A stretch of DNA of 64,000 nt, from contig OU015527.1 of the NCBI GenBank assembly GCA_907165065.1, forward strand, positions 23,821,686-23,885,685, given 5' to 3'. Below the pieces are notes generated by a model. That model did no database searches and was not told the DNA's origin. It was given only the letters and a program-made list of their open reading frames with translations. The stretch's first letter is position 1; every line of letters starts with the position of its first letter. Below are positions 1 through 13,100 of this stretch, piece after piece. This stretch comes from Caprimulgus europaeus (lineage: Eukaryota > Chordata > Aves > Caprimulgiformes > Caprimulgidae). The position numbers were made by a program, and so were the translations under genes.

Positions 1-1146
1 CTCTGGAAGGCGACAGGAGACCTGGTCACCCGGGACATTGAGACGGCTGAGGTGCTCAATGACTTTTTGCCTCAGGCTTCACCGGCAAGGACTCGTGCCA
101 CACTGCCCAAGTCCTAGAAATTCAAGGAAGGGTCTGGGAGAATAAAGAACCTTCCACTGGAGAAGATCACCTTCAGGACTACCTAAAGAGCCATGAGGTG
201 CACAAGTCCATGGAACCTGATGAGGTACATCCGTGGGTCCTGAGGGACAAAGTGGGAACTGGTGGACAAAGTTGTGAAGCCAGTATCCATCATATTTGAG
301 AAGTCATGGCAGTCTGGTGAAGTTCTTGAAGACTGGAAAAAGGGGAACATAACCCCCATTTTTAAAAAGGGAAACAAGGAAGACCTGAAGAACTACATGC
401 CAGTCAATCTCACCTCAGTGCCAGGCAAGATCATGGAGCAGATACTCCTAGAAACTATACTAAGGCATATGGAAAATGAAAAGGTGATTGCTGACAACCA
501 GTATGGCTTCACCGAGGGCAAATTGTGCCTGACCAATCTGGTGGCCTTTGATGAGGGGGTTACAACATTAGTGGATAAGGCTAAAGCAACTGATGTCATC
601 TACCTGAACTTGTGCATGGTGTTTGACACTATCCCACGTGACATCCTTGTCTCTAAATTGGAAACATGTGGGTTTGATGGATGGACCACTTGGTGGATAA
701 GAAACTGGCTGGATGGTCCCACTCAAAGAGTTGTGGTCAACAGCTCAATGACCGAGTGGAGACCGGTGACGAGTGGTGTCCCTCAGGGGTCAGTATTGGG
801 GCTGGTGCTGTTCAACATCTTTGTCAGAGACATGGACAGTGGGATTGAGTGCACCCTCAGCAAGTTTGCCGATGACACCAAGCTGTGTGGTGTGGTTGAA
901 ACGCTGGAAGGATGTAATGCTATCCAGAGGGATCTTGACGGGCTTGAAAGGTGGGCCTGTGCAAACCTGATGAAGTTCAACAAGGCCAAATGCAAGGTCC
1001 TGCACCTGGTTTGGAGCAATCCCAAACATAAATACAGGCTGGGTGATATGTGGAGTGAGACCAGCTCTGAAGAGAAGAACTTGGGAGCAGTGGTGGATGA
1101 GAAGCTGAACATGAGCTGGCAATGTGCACTCGCAGCCCAGAAGGCC
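1..1146 (+). mobile_element. CR1 LINE fragment, ORF2 linker and reverse transcriptase (dead)
   Basis: The element enters from the left window edge. The longest open stretch, 262-1197, reads as LINE reverse transcriptase of CR1 type: the conserved RT entry ([11 protein letters not shown]) at residues 51-61, [10 protein letters not shown] at 171-180 and the catalytic FADD box at 202-205. The motif A aspartate expected in YLDFSKAFD is replaced by Asn (residue 116), so the copy cannot be active. Upstream, 1-261 matches the endonuclease-RT linker but is broken by stops and frameshifts. The 3' part of CR1 is missing: at 1146 it changes abruptly to CR1 sequence on the opposite strand. Positions 740-1146 match 24122-24528 with about 14 mismatches in about 407 bp (hand count), so this is a fairly young subfamily. 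Confidence 0.93.
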
Positions 1147-1640
1147 TTGCTGAGGGCGCACTCAATCTTGTTGTCCAGATCATCAATAAAGTATTAAACA
1201 GGACTGCCACCAATACTGAGCCCTTGAGAACACTACTTGTGGCCAGTAGCTGCCTGGATTTAACCCCATTCACCAGTTTCTGGGCCTGGCCATACAGGCA
1301 GTTTTTCTACCAAATGAAGAGTACCCCTGTCCAAGCCATGAGCTGCCAGCTTCTCCAGGAGAATGCTGTGGGAGACCGTATCAAAGGCTTTACTGAAGTC
1401 GAGCTATATCACATCCACAGCCTTTCCTTCATCCACTAAGCGGGTCATCTTGTGATAAAAGGAGATCAGATTAGTCAAGCAGGACCTGCCTTTCATAAAA
1501 CCTGATCATGCTGACTCGGCCTTATCATGTAGTTGTAATGCACATGAATGCATGATGGCACTCAGGATGATTTGCTCCATAACCTTCCTCAGCACCAAGG
1601 TTAGACTGACAGATCTGTAGTTCCCCAGATAACATTTGGA
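1147..1640 (-). mobile_element. Inverted CR1 fragment, central reverse transcriptase region
   Basis: Read on the minus strand this runs from the SLTS/PGK entry of CR1 RT (near 1600-1640) through the LTNL segment and the motif A neighbourhood to the sequence just before the FADD box at 1147. It resembles the same region of the minus-strand CR1 at 29280-29830. It overlaps in content with the plus-strand CR1 to its left, so the two are different copies and not one element inverted once. Both ends are truncated and several frameshifts are present. Confidence 0.88.
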
Positions 1641-4600
1641 AAGACCTGGAACATCTGACTACTTACTGAAATATTTGTGAAAAACAGCTGTCTATAACAT
1701 GAAGAACGAATAACTTTCAAAAGGTATTCAGACAATGTGAAAACCATATTCCCTTAGGACATATGTTAATCAGAAAAAAAAAAAAAATCATTGCAAATTT
1801 CATGGCCTTGTCATCTTAATAGTTATAGATTTAATGGGTTAACATGTTAAAAGCAAAAACATATTAAAAATGCAACTATGTTGCATAAGAAAATTTTTAT
1901 CAAAGATTATGCATATTGTCTGAAGGATGAACATGAATACAAATGAACATGTTTTCCATCTTATTTTTTAGTAATTGCTCACATCACTGCAAAGTCAAGT
2001 AAAGGTCTCACTCAATTGCATATTACTGCATACAGTTCAGCAGATTTCCAGTTGGTGTACATCTCTTGGCTTCAGGGGAAATATGCTGATTTGTTTAAGC
2101 AAAATATATTCTCTGGGTAGTTTATATTATGAAACTAGGGTTGATTTAATTTTGGAGAGTTTTAAAAATCAAAATGAAACAAATGTTAACTCACTTGCTT
2201 CTTTAGCTGTTTGTCGGTAGGATGAAGGCATGTGATTCTTAAATACCTGTCCATATCTCTTGAGTTAGAAAGTAATTGCACTTTTCCAGAATACAAGAAA
2301 GTTTACTGAAATAATTTGCTTTATCAGCATAATTTTACATCTATTCAGAACACTTTGTTTAACCTCCATATCATGCTTAGCAAGTCTGCAGACTGAAATG
2401 ATTTTATGCTAAGATGTTTATTTTCCAAATCTATTGTAAATATTAAAATAATAATGTGATAATTTCCATTTTATAGTCTTTATTCCTTGAGGACCTCCAA
2501 GAACATCTCATTTTTTTGGTAGTACAAGGTGAAGAGAATGGGTCAGCAATGGTAGTTTGTAGCCTCCCAATAGTATAGTTTTCTTAATCTTGTTCACAGA
2601 GAGGCAGCTGGAAAATGGAGATGGTAGCTAACTAGTGCCCAGAACCATGAAGCTGAGGAAATATCTGTTGAAACTACCTGTTTTATGCATCAGAATGTAT
2701 GCTACTTGCAGCCATGAAAGAGATCACAAATACTTGGCTCATATATATTTTTTGCCATCTCTGCTGCTGGAAACAAAGAATCTGTGGTCAGGAAACAGAA
2801 GTTGGTTGCTTTGCCTCACATCTGCGTGCCCAACTGGGGATCTTAAGGCACCCAGTTAATACATATACTGGCAGGAGAAGAAAGATCCTAACAGGGCTAT
2901 TGGAGAAATGCTTTTTTTAATGAAGAGCTATAGGGGTGAAGTTACTGCTTTTGAACATCTATGAAGATTACAAAATATATAAGGCAACCTCAAATGCTTT
3001 TTCAGTCTTCTGCTTTTAAAAGTCTGCTAAGGTCTGTCTGTCCTGTGTTTCCTTCCAAATTGCCTTTTGCAAAAGAGAGTAAAGTCTGTGTATGCTTTCC
3101 TGGAAACGCCTGTAACACACAACTTCCTATCATTTGTTCATTTATGCCTATCTTTCCAAGGCTTTTAGACAGCTTCCCTCTTCAAAGTGGAAGGTCTTAG
3201 AGGTCTTGGTGAGACTTCTCATTATAAATGTTCCCTCCCTCCCTCCCTGCCTTTGCTTTTAAAGCTTGTTTCATTGCCCCTTCAGAAATTGATTCTTTCT
3301 CAGAATCTTCTCTCTTCAAAAAGAATGATCTCTTTTTCTGTGTGTCCGGAGACTGATAAGCATGTATCACATCTCATATATTAGTTATGATAATGAACTT
3401 TTCAGTGACTCATTTGTGACCTTTATTCTGCAGTGATGTTTTCTTTTCACATGCAGCTATTGTTACTCTGTCTTCACAAGCAATAAGAAAGTCAAATTAA
3501 AAAAATAACTATCCTCAGTTCCCCAAGCAAATGAACACATCATTTCTATAGTGAGTTCTTGCTCCAGCAGGAAGTAAAAATATCACCAGTTGTGATTGAG
3601 GAATCTTGCAAGTTTCAGGGTTTCAGTCCAGATGCTTTCCTAGGACTTTCTGAATTGTCTAATGTTTTCAGCATCATTCTTTTCTTACCTAGAAGAGTTT
3701 TATTTCAGTTTAACATCATTGACCTCCTCGAATTTTTCCTTATTTACAGAGATGTAAGATAGAAATAAGGCCTGCTTGGTGTATATGTGTGCTGAAAATC
3801 ATAACATATTTTTTTCTTGTTAGTTTTATAACCTTTTTTAGCATGAACCAGATATGCTGTAAGAAACACTTTCATTTCTGAACCTGAGTGACAACAAGAG
3901 CTCTTTGGAAATGCAAAAGAAAATTCTTTCCAAAACACTTTGAAATGTTTCAACTGAAGAGGAAAAATAAAATCTACAATCAGGATTTCATGAGTTTCTG
4001 TTTTTTCTTAAAAGATTTACTTAAATTTTCACCCTTTTAATTCAGCCTCAATCTGCAAGGTATGCACCATTTAAATTCTTAATTTTTTCCTTAATTATAG
4101 AAGCATTGTGCTTAGTTGCATGACCTTCAAAATATTTTCATGCTGCAAAAGATGCAATACTTTCTATCAAGGAGATGAAAATATCGCTATTTCATTGATC
4201 TGGGCTTTTTTTTTTTTTCTCCTTTAGTTATGTTTTATTCACCTAATTTGCTTTGTTGATGAGTTTACAAGAAAACAGAGTAATGTCAGTTATCCTATGG
4301 ATCCTTGTATTATTACTTCTGGTTCCACCTTGATAAGGAGAGAAAAAAAACCATGAAGAGAAAGTTAAACACATCTTGTGCTAATGTAATGATGAACATC
4401 ATTGATATAGTCTCTACTGCGGAACTTCTGACAGGGGACAACAAAACTAAGCAGAGAGTGACATGAACAAGGAAGAGTAAAAGGAAAGGAATAATGTAAA
4501 GAAGATAAGGGAAATGATCCCATAAATGCAAAATTAAATTCTTTTTCTAATTTATGTAAGTGAGATCCTCATGGTGAACATCTGTCAGGGCACTAGCTTT

Positions 4601-5298
4601 TGCTCTTCTCTTTTATTAAAAACTCTAAGGAGAGGTGAATTTATTCATTTACATTTTGGCGATTGACTCCAAGCCCTTGCATTTATTAATTTATTTATTT
4701 TCTAAATCAGATCTTTCATTATAGTCAGGAAGCCTAAGCTGCAGCAAGGAATCTGGCTGTGCAGGTTAGTTACTTTTTATATCATTAATAAGCAGTGCAT
4801 TTAAGAATAGGACAGCCTTTTGTAATTTTTGTAGTCTTTAGGACCTATTCTTGATGCTGTTCACTGTAAATCAGCAGGAAGGCTGCCTACATTTACTGAA
4901 AAGAAAAAAAAAAAAAAATATATATATATATAAACTGAATAGCAACTTCCTGCTCTGCAGCCTCGTATTTGTTTAGAATTCAATTAGCTCTTACTTTCAA
5001 CAGGAACCTGAATATCAGAACTATTTACACATGGATTTTTGGCGATCCGTTGAAAAGATATATATTCCGAAGTTCACCATTTGCTTTATTTGCAGAGCTG
5101 CTTCAGTTGAAATAATTTCACAGAGATGTCTTTTCCTCCCTGCCCCCCTGCCTCAGATTCTCTCTCAGATGTAATGTATGCTTGCAAAGGTAAACAAGTC
5201 ACTTGTTATCATCAATGCTCTTTTCTCCCATATTAGTATAGGAGACACATGGTAGGGCCTTGTTAAGATGATTATCTGGGATCTACAGAATTTGCTTC
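1641..5298. other. Unique AT-rich DNA, no gene recognised
   Basis: No repeat family, conserved protein or RNA gene is recognisable. Short open frames here (for example 2635-2859, 3559-3762) lack any family motif and look like chance. Simple sequence includes four CCCT units near 3232-3248, a T run near 4208-4220 and an A run followed by TA repeats at about 4903-4932. Confidence 0.7.
4903..4932. repeat. A-run followed by (TA)n microsatellite
   Basis: About 16 A residues are followed directly by seven TA units. No TE body is recognisable upstream that would make it a poly(A) tail. Confidence 0.8.
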
Positions 5299-5937
5299 TG
5301 GGGTGTGGTGGTTTGGGTGGATTCAGCCCTTTTGCTTGCAGCTTGCAGCCTGCTCTATCACCCCCGCCCCCCCCTCACCCAGGGAGTAGGGGAGAGAATT
5401 GGAATGAAGGGCAAGGAGACTCATGGGTTGAGATAAAAACTATTTACTAATTAAAATGAAATGACAATGATAACAACAGTGATAACAGAATTATACAAAT
5501 GAGTGATACACAGTGCTCACTGCCCGCTGATTGATGCCTGGCCTGTGCCAGCTCACGATCCCAGAGTAGAGACAGTCCCAAAACTGAAACCCCGGAAGAG
5601 TGAGCCTCAGCGATCCCTGAGAGAAGCACCCCTGGAAGAGAAGTGCCCTGTCTTCCGGTCAGCCCTGGTTAATATACTGGCATGACGGGATCTGATCTGG
5701 AATATTTCATTGGCACATCCAAATGCCATTTCTGGGCTTTGCTGTTCACTGCCCTTCTCCCTCCCAGTCCTAATGCAGCTGTGAAGCAGCCAAACACGGT
5801 GGCCTTGAGCTCCAGCAGCAACTCACAACACCAGCACTGTTATCAACATTCTTCTCATAATAAGTCTGAATTGAAACACTGTAACTAAAATACTAAAAAG
5901 AAAATTAACTCTATCTTACCAAAACTAGGACATGGGG
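5299..5937 (-). mobile_element. Solo LTR with 5-bp target site duplication
   Basis: The LTR lies at 5304-5932. On the minus strand it begins TGTCC and contains the sequence for a start of the type TCCTAGTTTTGG...ATAGAGTTAATTTTC, which I recognise as an abundant avian ERV LTR. It ends in CCACCACA at 5304. It is flanked by identical TGGGG at 5299-5303 and 5933-5937, a clean 5-bp duplication as expected of ERVL-like integrases. A variant poly(A) signal (AGTAAATA on the minus strand) lies near 5443-5450. No internal retroviral sequence is attached, so this is a solo LTR left by LTR-LTR recombination. The same LTR start occurs at 21013. Confidence 0.88.
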
Positions 5938-7079
5938 GTGAGATAAACCAACAAAAGGGGAATTTTACAGAAAGTATTTGCGCAACTCTCCATATCTCAT
6001 CTGAGAGACGTACAACACAGAAATTATAATCCTTTGAAGACAGATCAATTTTCTCTCTCCTCTATGAAGCAATGATGCCTCCCAGCATAAAGACCACTCT
6101 GTTAACAGTGGAGAACACAAGGATGCGTTCTCCAGTTTTGGAGCAGGGTAAAGCTAAAGGAATAGTTGTGGGGTCTTTTTTCTTCCCCCCCCCCCACCCC
6201 GGATCCCTCCCTCCCCCTTATAGGAGCAGGAGCTGAGATGGAGGAAGTGGAAGGAAAGGAAGGATTATTTCATCTATCTCATTTGTGTTTTGCCTAACAC
6301 CACTGTTTGGGTTATATTCTTGACTTGGCATTAAAACATTCTGTCATCTGCTCATTCTATAGCTTTTTACCTAACTGCTTGTGCTAATGATTGAGATAAT
6401 AGCAATATTCTCAAATTCCCTTAGGTTTGTGTTTTGTATGACCTATGGACCTCTCAGTAAGCAATTGATTGGATTCTCATGTATGTAGAACAATTATAGA
6501 AGTGCCAGTCCTGTTAATCCTTATCTTTATGCAATCCTGGTGTTAACAGAACATCCAATGTTTGTTTAGGGCTGTCTTAAAAAGCATTTGGGAACAGTCT
6601 TAAAGTGAACATCTCTGAATGTTCACTGTTTTCCTTTTTTATACTGTTTACTTTTCACAGTTAGCTTCTTATTTAAAAACACATATATTTTGGAGATTTT
6701 AATCTGTGTGATTTTTTAAAATTAACTCATGTCTTAGGGTGCATTGTCTGCAAGTTGAGTCTGAAGAATCACATTTCTTGAAATGCTGCAAACTTCCTGT
6801 TTTGCTCTTGGAAAATTGCTTTTATTGTGCCTTTGCTCTCCATCAGTAAAATAGAGGCAACAGTTTTACTCTGCCTTCTACAAGCAAGGTAAAGAGAAAA
6901 CTTGAAGTAATGGGAAAAAAAGCCCATTTATACGGTTAGGGAAAGAGATACGTCTTTTTTTCTATACATGTCTTTTCACTAATTTCTCTGCATCTAAAAT
7001 GTGTACATGGAATAGTTGTGATTATGCCTTAGTAGCTATGAAAATTAGAATAATTTTAGATCCTATATATGAATGTTAC
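5938..7079. other. Unique DNA, no gene recognised
   Basis: AT-rich sequence with a C-rich stretch near 6186-6215. No repeat or coding signal is recognised. Confidence 0.6.
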
Positions 7080-7587
7080 TGTTGGTGCTGGGCTGTTGTC
7101 ATGCAAATTCACCCAGGAGAGGGAGTAGGAGGCAAAATTAGGATTGCAAGACTCAATATTTATTTATGCACATGAAGTGTCCCATTCACATTGGGGCACC
7201 CCAAATGTGATTCTTATACTGTTCAGACGTTCAGATACAGCATGATTTGACTAATTGCTAATTGCCCACATTACTGATAATTGACCATAATAAAACTGTA
7301 AAGCAACTATATTCTTGCAACATTCTTGCAGCTTGTCTGTGGAATCAGTATTGTAGTGACCTATTTATGATGTCAGATGATGTCAGTAAGGTTTCAAAGG
7401 TCTGTTAGAGGGGCTAAGATTCTAGCATTGTATCAGTTGTCCAGAGGCATCCTTGACAGACAACTCTAAGCTTCCGAGAAGCAAAATCTCTATTTCCAGG
7501 GCCAGGCTGTGTTTTAGTTAGTTTTACTTAAGCATGAACAATACCAAAGTCTCCAGTAAAATTCCACTAACTCATTACATTACCACA
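7080..7587 (-). mobile_element. Probable LTR
   Basis: About 508 bp, more GC-rich than its flanks, that would begin TGTGGTAATG on the minus strand at 7587 and end in CAACA at 7080. An AATAAA signal on the minus strand lies at 7159-7164, about 80 bp from the proposed 3' end, as expected for an R-U5 boundary. The sequence style matches avian ERV LTRs. I could not find an exact target duplication (flanks GTTAC and TATAA), so boundaries are tentative. It could be an LTR of a family other than the ones named elsewhere here. Confidence 0.45.
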
Positions 7588-9706
7588 TATAATGTGAACT
7601 AATATATATTAACAAAATTAATACATATGCACACTATAAAGAGTGACTGATGTAATAGTTAGGGAAGGGAACTTTTATAATACTCGAGAAGATACTGTTC
7701 TAATGAAAGAGCAGAAATGTATCTAAGTAGATTGGTATCTTTTTGCTTGAGATTGTTCTTCACTTGCTGCAGCTACTGCCACTGTATTTGTACTTGTACA
7801 AATTTTTTGTGCCTTCCTAAAAAATCCTCTTAAAATCTACATTCCTGAATTACGTTTAGCTTTGCAACAAAATTAAAGTGATTTATATCAGTATCTAATT
7901 TATGTAATTGTGAAATTCAAGTACAATTGTGATGGATAGATATTATAGAAAACATATAATGAAGTGATTATGTGACACCAGAGGCTTGTTTTTACTGCAG
8001 TCTCAAGTCTCTTGACAAATAGGAAGAGGATTGTAAGAAAAGATGACAAAAAGCTTGATCATATGAAAAAAACTTGGAGTCTAAGAATAGAAGAAATAAC
8101 TTCTAAAAAAAAAATATTAACAGATCTTAATGTAAGGGGGTTTCTTTCATTCTATTATCCCTGACTGATTAACATTTTCAGTTATCTCCATTGTCTAATG
8201 CATACTTTCATTACCTCCCTATTTTAATATCCTTTAAAGATGCTCCCATGATCATCTTCTTCTCTTCAAACTTGTTTCATATCCTTTTGATCTACTAATT
8301 GTTGTTTTATGTTCTGATCCCTTTTGTGTTTCCTCTTTGTACCACTTGACTCTATTGTCTCCTAATATGCTTTTTTTTTCTCATTCTCATTTTGTCTTTC
8401 ATCTTTCAAATTTATAGTGTATCTGTAATTATTCTTTTCTTTGGTTGAGCTTTGTTTTTTGCTTTTCTTGTTTTCCTCTTTCCTTCTCTTCCTTTCCTGA
8501 AAATGACCCATGACCACAAATGCCTCCTTCAATTTCTATTTCTAGTACGTATTTTTAAATTTCTTTTTCTTTTTCTTTTCCCTTTTTTCTTTTTTTTTCT
8601 TTTTTTTTTTTTTTCATTTCCTTTTTAGCTGATGTATCTAGTTAGCACTAGCTGTTTTTCATTATTGTAACTCAATCAAATCTAAAGGCATGTGTTAATC
8701 TGGTAAAAAAAAAAAAAAACCAGAATAAGAATTGTAATTGAATTGTCGCATAGGCACTAGGCGAATGGAAGGAATACAAAGTGCTTGAGATAGGACTAAG
8801 TGAAATTAGAGTTGGTTAAGTTGAATTTGAAGACTTAGGTAGTAACTAAAACCTGAAACATATGGAAAGCTAGCCTTGTGAGCTACCTGAAACAATTAAT
8901 ATCATGTTTGAAAGATACTTGCCAAGTGAGGTATGTGTTGAAAAGCATCTCTGTGAAAAATGCTCTGGATAGCTCTCTTTAGCAGAAAATAGATCCATGT
9001 AAATGCATTATTATTTGAGCATAGAATGTCTCTTAAAGCTGGAGAGCAGTTGTACTTTTAAAGCAAGCTTCCTGAAAGTACTCAAGACAATGAAAACACT
9101 TTAGAAATAAACAAGAAAGTGATAGAAAAACTTCCAGTCTGATAGTCACATTCCTACTCTTGTTATGCAGCAAGGTATCAGGTTCCCTGAATGCAGAACC
9201 TAAAGACTATGCATAAAGACATCATAGTAAATGTGATTAGAGAAGTCCTTGGATCATTTTGTAGGCTCTTATTTTATGGGAAATGTATTTCAACATCTTT
9301 GCTGAGTGTCATTAATTAGAACCCTACATATGCATATAAATCATATTCTGGCATGACTTCAGATGGCTAAGGAGTGAAAAGTAAAGGGCTTATGATACTG
9401 ATCTCCAGATGATTAGGTAATTTGGTTTATGCTGAAATAATGTGACATTTATACTTATGTATACAGAGATACACTTCTATATACTTCTGGATAACCAAGT
9501 TAAGGTTGGAGAGTATCTTTTGCAGTTGTTTTGTCTGCACAGCTTTTATGTACAATGGCCTAGATTCTGCAACCTGACAAATGCAAGACATGCTTCCATT
9601 CATGTAATTAGGATAAAAGCCATTAAAGTGCTATTTGGCCAGACCAGAATATTTGATAGCAAGTGCTTAAACTGTTGTGTTCTTTACAACACAATGAATG
9701 GAACTA
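7588..9706. other. Unique DNA with a pyrimidine-rich block
   Basis: No gene recognised. From about 8130 to 8640 the plus strand is strongly pyrimidine-biased, ending in a T-rich tract. An A run lies at 8705-8719. Confidence 0.65.
8500..8625. repeat. Polypyrimidine (T/C) tract
   Basis: Nearly uninterrupted T with scattered C on the plus strand, densest at 8560-8618. Low complexity, with no TE tail assignable. Confidence 0.8.
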
Positions 9707-10125
9707 TGGTGGGTTGACCATGGCTAGATGCTGGATACCCACCAAAGCCCACTCTATCACTCCCCCTCCTCGACTGGGCAGGGGGAGAAAAATATAACAA
9801 AAAGCTTGTGGGTGGAGATAAGGATGGAGAGAGATCACTCACCAGTTACAGGCATTGGCAAAACAGACTCAACTTGGGGGAAAAACTCCTCTCTTTCACT
9901 GCAAAGTATGTAGCTTTTTTTTTTTCTCTTCCCCTTTTTTCTTAATTATGTTATCACAGAGGCGTTACTGATGGGCTTGGCCTTGGCCAGCGGCGGGTCC
10001 GTTCTTGTAGCTGGCTGGCATTGGCTGTGTCAGGTCGGACATGGGGGAATCTTCTGGCAGCTTCTCTCACAGAAGCCACCCTCATGCCCCCCCCCACCCC
10101 TCTGCTACCAAAACCTTCCCATGCA
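9707..10125 (-). mobile_element. Internally deleted LTR of the 26.8-kb clan
   Basis: The left part (9707-9885) matches the 3' end of the LTR at 26833-27744 (GGTCAACCCACCA terminus on the minus strand, then the GAGTGATAGAGT and CTCCACCCAC blocks). The right part (about 9886-10125) matches its 5' portion, including the polypyrimidine/TTAATTATGTTATCACAGAGG block and the AAGCTGCCAGAAG block. About 500 bp present in the full copy is missing at the junction near 9885. Minus orientation. Flanks do not show a convincing 5-bp duplication. Confidence 0.85.
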
Positions 10126-13100
10126 AACCCAATACAGGAACATATGTTACATGTTTCTAGACTTTGAGCCTGTACCTGTAATAGCGACACTACTAATGTG
10201 GTAGTGCAAATGTGTGTTGTGTTGTCAATAATTTGAAAGGACACACAACAATGTTATGATATATATAGCTATTGAAAACAGCAACCTTCCAAAAAACCAG
10301 CAAGAATTAATCAGTTTAAATTCATTGTCTACCATATAATTGAATTAAATGGGAAGTTCTATTTTTAGGAAAATAAAAGAAAGGCTCGAGGCATTTAAAG
10401 GATGAGGAGTCAAAGTTGAAAAGCAGCAGTACATTGCATACATACCAGGTCCAGCTAGAGGTAAATCTGAACAGAATCATAGTGGGAGTAAGACATAATT
10501 TATAACACACAAGCTTTCAAGTGAAAAAGGTCCTTTTAAAATTTATTTAAAATTTTTCAGTATTAATGGCATTTGGAGAACATTTATTCTGACATCTATG
10601 GTAACCTGTCTCAAGAGGGTTAAAAAACCTATTAAAAATGGTTGCTTGGTCAGAGTTCTTTGTAATTCCATTGTTTTGCCAGCATTTTATAGCTGGCTAC
10701 AGCTATTTTATGTTTATAAACTTAGGGTACAACCAACACAGCATTTGCCCAAAGAGTTTGCCTATAAGAAAACTTACCAGTGTAATTACCTGTATAAAAA
10801 ACCAGATATTTCAGTGCAGGGTTCTCTAGCCTTTGTTTTGCTGCCATCATAATACATGTGAATTCATGTTTTACCACAGGCAGGGTAGCAGAATGTCAGG
10901 CAGCAGCACCTTTCTGCACTCAGGCAACACAGAGATCGAGTCTAATTAACACCTTTCACAGCTGTGTGTGTAAGAATGCAGTGTGGACCAGGCCCGTTTC
11001 TGGTCTTTAAAATAGGGTTAGACCTTCAAAAGTCATTGGGAGTTAAGACCTGTTAATGAATGTGAAGTTATAAAGGTATGGAAATTAAATATTTACTTGG
11101 TTATTTACCTTTCAAAAGAAAATTGCAAATGCAAAGTTAATAATAACACATTTAGTTGGAATCATGAAAAGAGAGGTCCGAAATTAGCCATGAGAAAACA
11201 TTTTGGATGCCTGGTCCATTCATAGGCATAATATTTCCATTAGTTTATTGACCTGATACAGAACTGCTTTGCAGGATGTTGTATACTCCAGGATCTCTGG
11301 GTGCCCTTTTTTGATTTGGTCAGGGCAAATAGAATAGGCGTTGTGTCTGGATTACATAAATATCAAGATCAAAAACATCTTGGTGTGATGAGAACCTTAA
11401 ATTGTTCAGGGGTGATTTAAAGAGAAAGCCACTAGAGAATGAACTGTACTGACAAATGAAAGGAGTCAGTTCAGCAGGAGAGAGCCAGTATACAATAACT
11501 TTTGTAATTTCAGTTACCTTCTCCCACAGAAAGAGAGATTAAAACAGACATAAAGGGGAAAAACACAGAATAGTCTGTTCAGTGAAAAGTCCAAGATCTT
11601 GCTTTTTCCTTTTTGCTCCTGGAATACACATTCGTGCGTAAGAAAAGCAGACAATAGTTATTCTCTGGCATTGTAGAACCCCCTTTTTTTCTTTTTAATG
11701 GTTGGAGTATTGCATTTAATCACAATCACATCAGCTCACAAAGAGAAGCAGATATGTCAGCGTTACCCTGGGGTAGACAGACATGAAGTAAGCATTAAGC
11801 ACAGGTCTGCAAAAGTGAAAAGCTAATGAATTAAAAACCACTGCTCTTTCTCTCTTCCTGTTCTGACTTGTTAATTACAGAGTTATGCATGATCTATACT
11901 TCAAGGCAAATGGGTAGAAGAAAAGTGTGTTGGTAAAGTAGGTAACAACTAAAAATTACACTAAAAATAATGCAATTTTTACAATATTTTACAATATTTT
12001 TTAAGTGCCTCAGGACATCATGTTACATGGGAGGAGGTAATTCCTGTGCTAATTTAAATTGCTATCTCCTCTCATAATATTTGACTTTATGACTCCCCTT
12101 TCTTCCAGCTGCTAGAAAGTAGGAGGAGAAATAAGAGAAGGCAGAAGCCTCCCAGTTCTCGCATTTCAGAAATAGGGAAAGACAGAGAGAGAATTCTCTA
12201 GGAATGTTGTGGGATAACATGAAATTATGAAGGTGTAGGCTGCAAACACACACATATGATCTAGATTAATTAGATTATTTTTTATGAGTAAGAATATAAA
12301 TAGGGAGAGTGGCAAAGTAGAGCTCTAAGGATAGATGCCTCAGGGTGGCATACTATAGGACAGTCTTGTGATTTTCAAAATATCTTTCTAGGATTGTGTG
12401 TGGTTGGTGTTTCTTAACAAGAAAATATTCTGCGGTAGGTGCTGGAAGAGAGTATTAATAATAAAAAAAGATATATGACATATAACCATGGAACTGAGAT
12501 TAAGACTTTTCTGGTAATAAATGTGTTATAAATGTGTTAAAAATGTGTTGGTGGGTTGAGAAGCAGGGATGAAAGGAAGTTACATGGATGTATGCCCAGG
12601 ATGGACAGTTTACTAGAAAATTAAATTTAGTTGAAAGACCAGAAAAATAAGTTGTTGGCATTTATTTATTTTTTAAAAGAACACTTACAGCTAATTTATT
12701 CATGCCGTCTTCAGTAGTTTTTATTGTTTTTTGTTTTTTCTATTTCTTTTTGTCTTCTTTCTTCTCAACCACTAGATTGGACCAAATCTTAAGAAATTTC
12801 TAAAACTTTACAAATCAAATACTGTGTTTAGATCTCGTTTTCTTGAAGAAAGGATCATATGTGAAAATATCTATGCTTTCTATTTCAGTGGAAAAAAAAA
12901 TAATAAAATTAACCCTTCATAGCACTTAATTTTAATTTCAATTAATTTAAGTTAGACTGAATAATGAAAGCTTCTAACTTCCTCTACACATTTGATCTTT
13001 CTATATGTTGACATGTGTAACACCATGGTGTATCCTGGCACAGCATAGGTAAAGAAGTAGTATTTATCTATAAGACATGGACCTTGAAGAAAGGGCCTAG

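Noticed and set aside
783..1161. Minus-strand open frames of 109 and 123 codons
   Set aside because: They are antisense shadows of the CR1 RT coding strand, repeated at 24165-24551, and show no domain of their own.
1..1640. Twin-primed inversion of a single CR1
   Set aside because: The inverted part overlaps in content with the direct part and is on the wrong side for twin priming.
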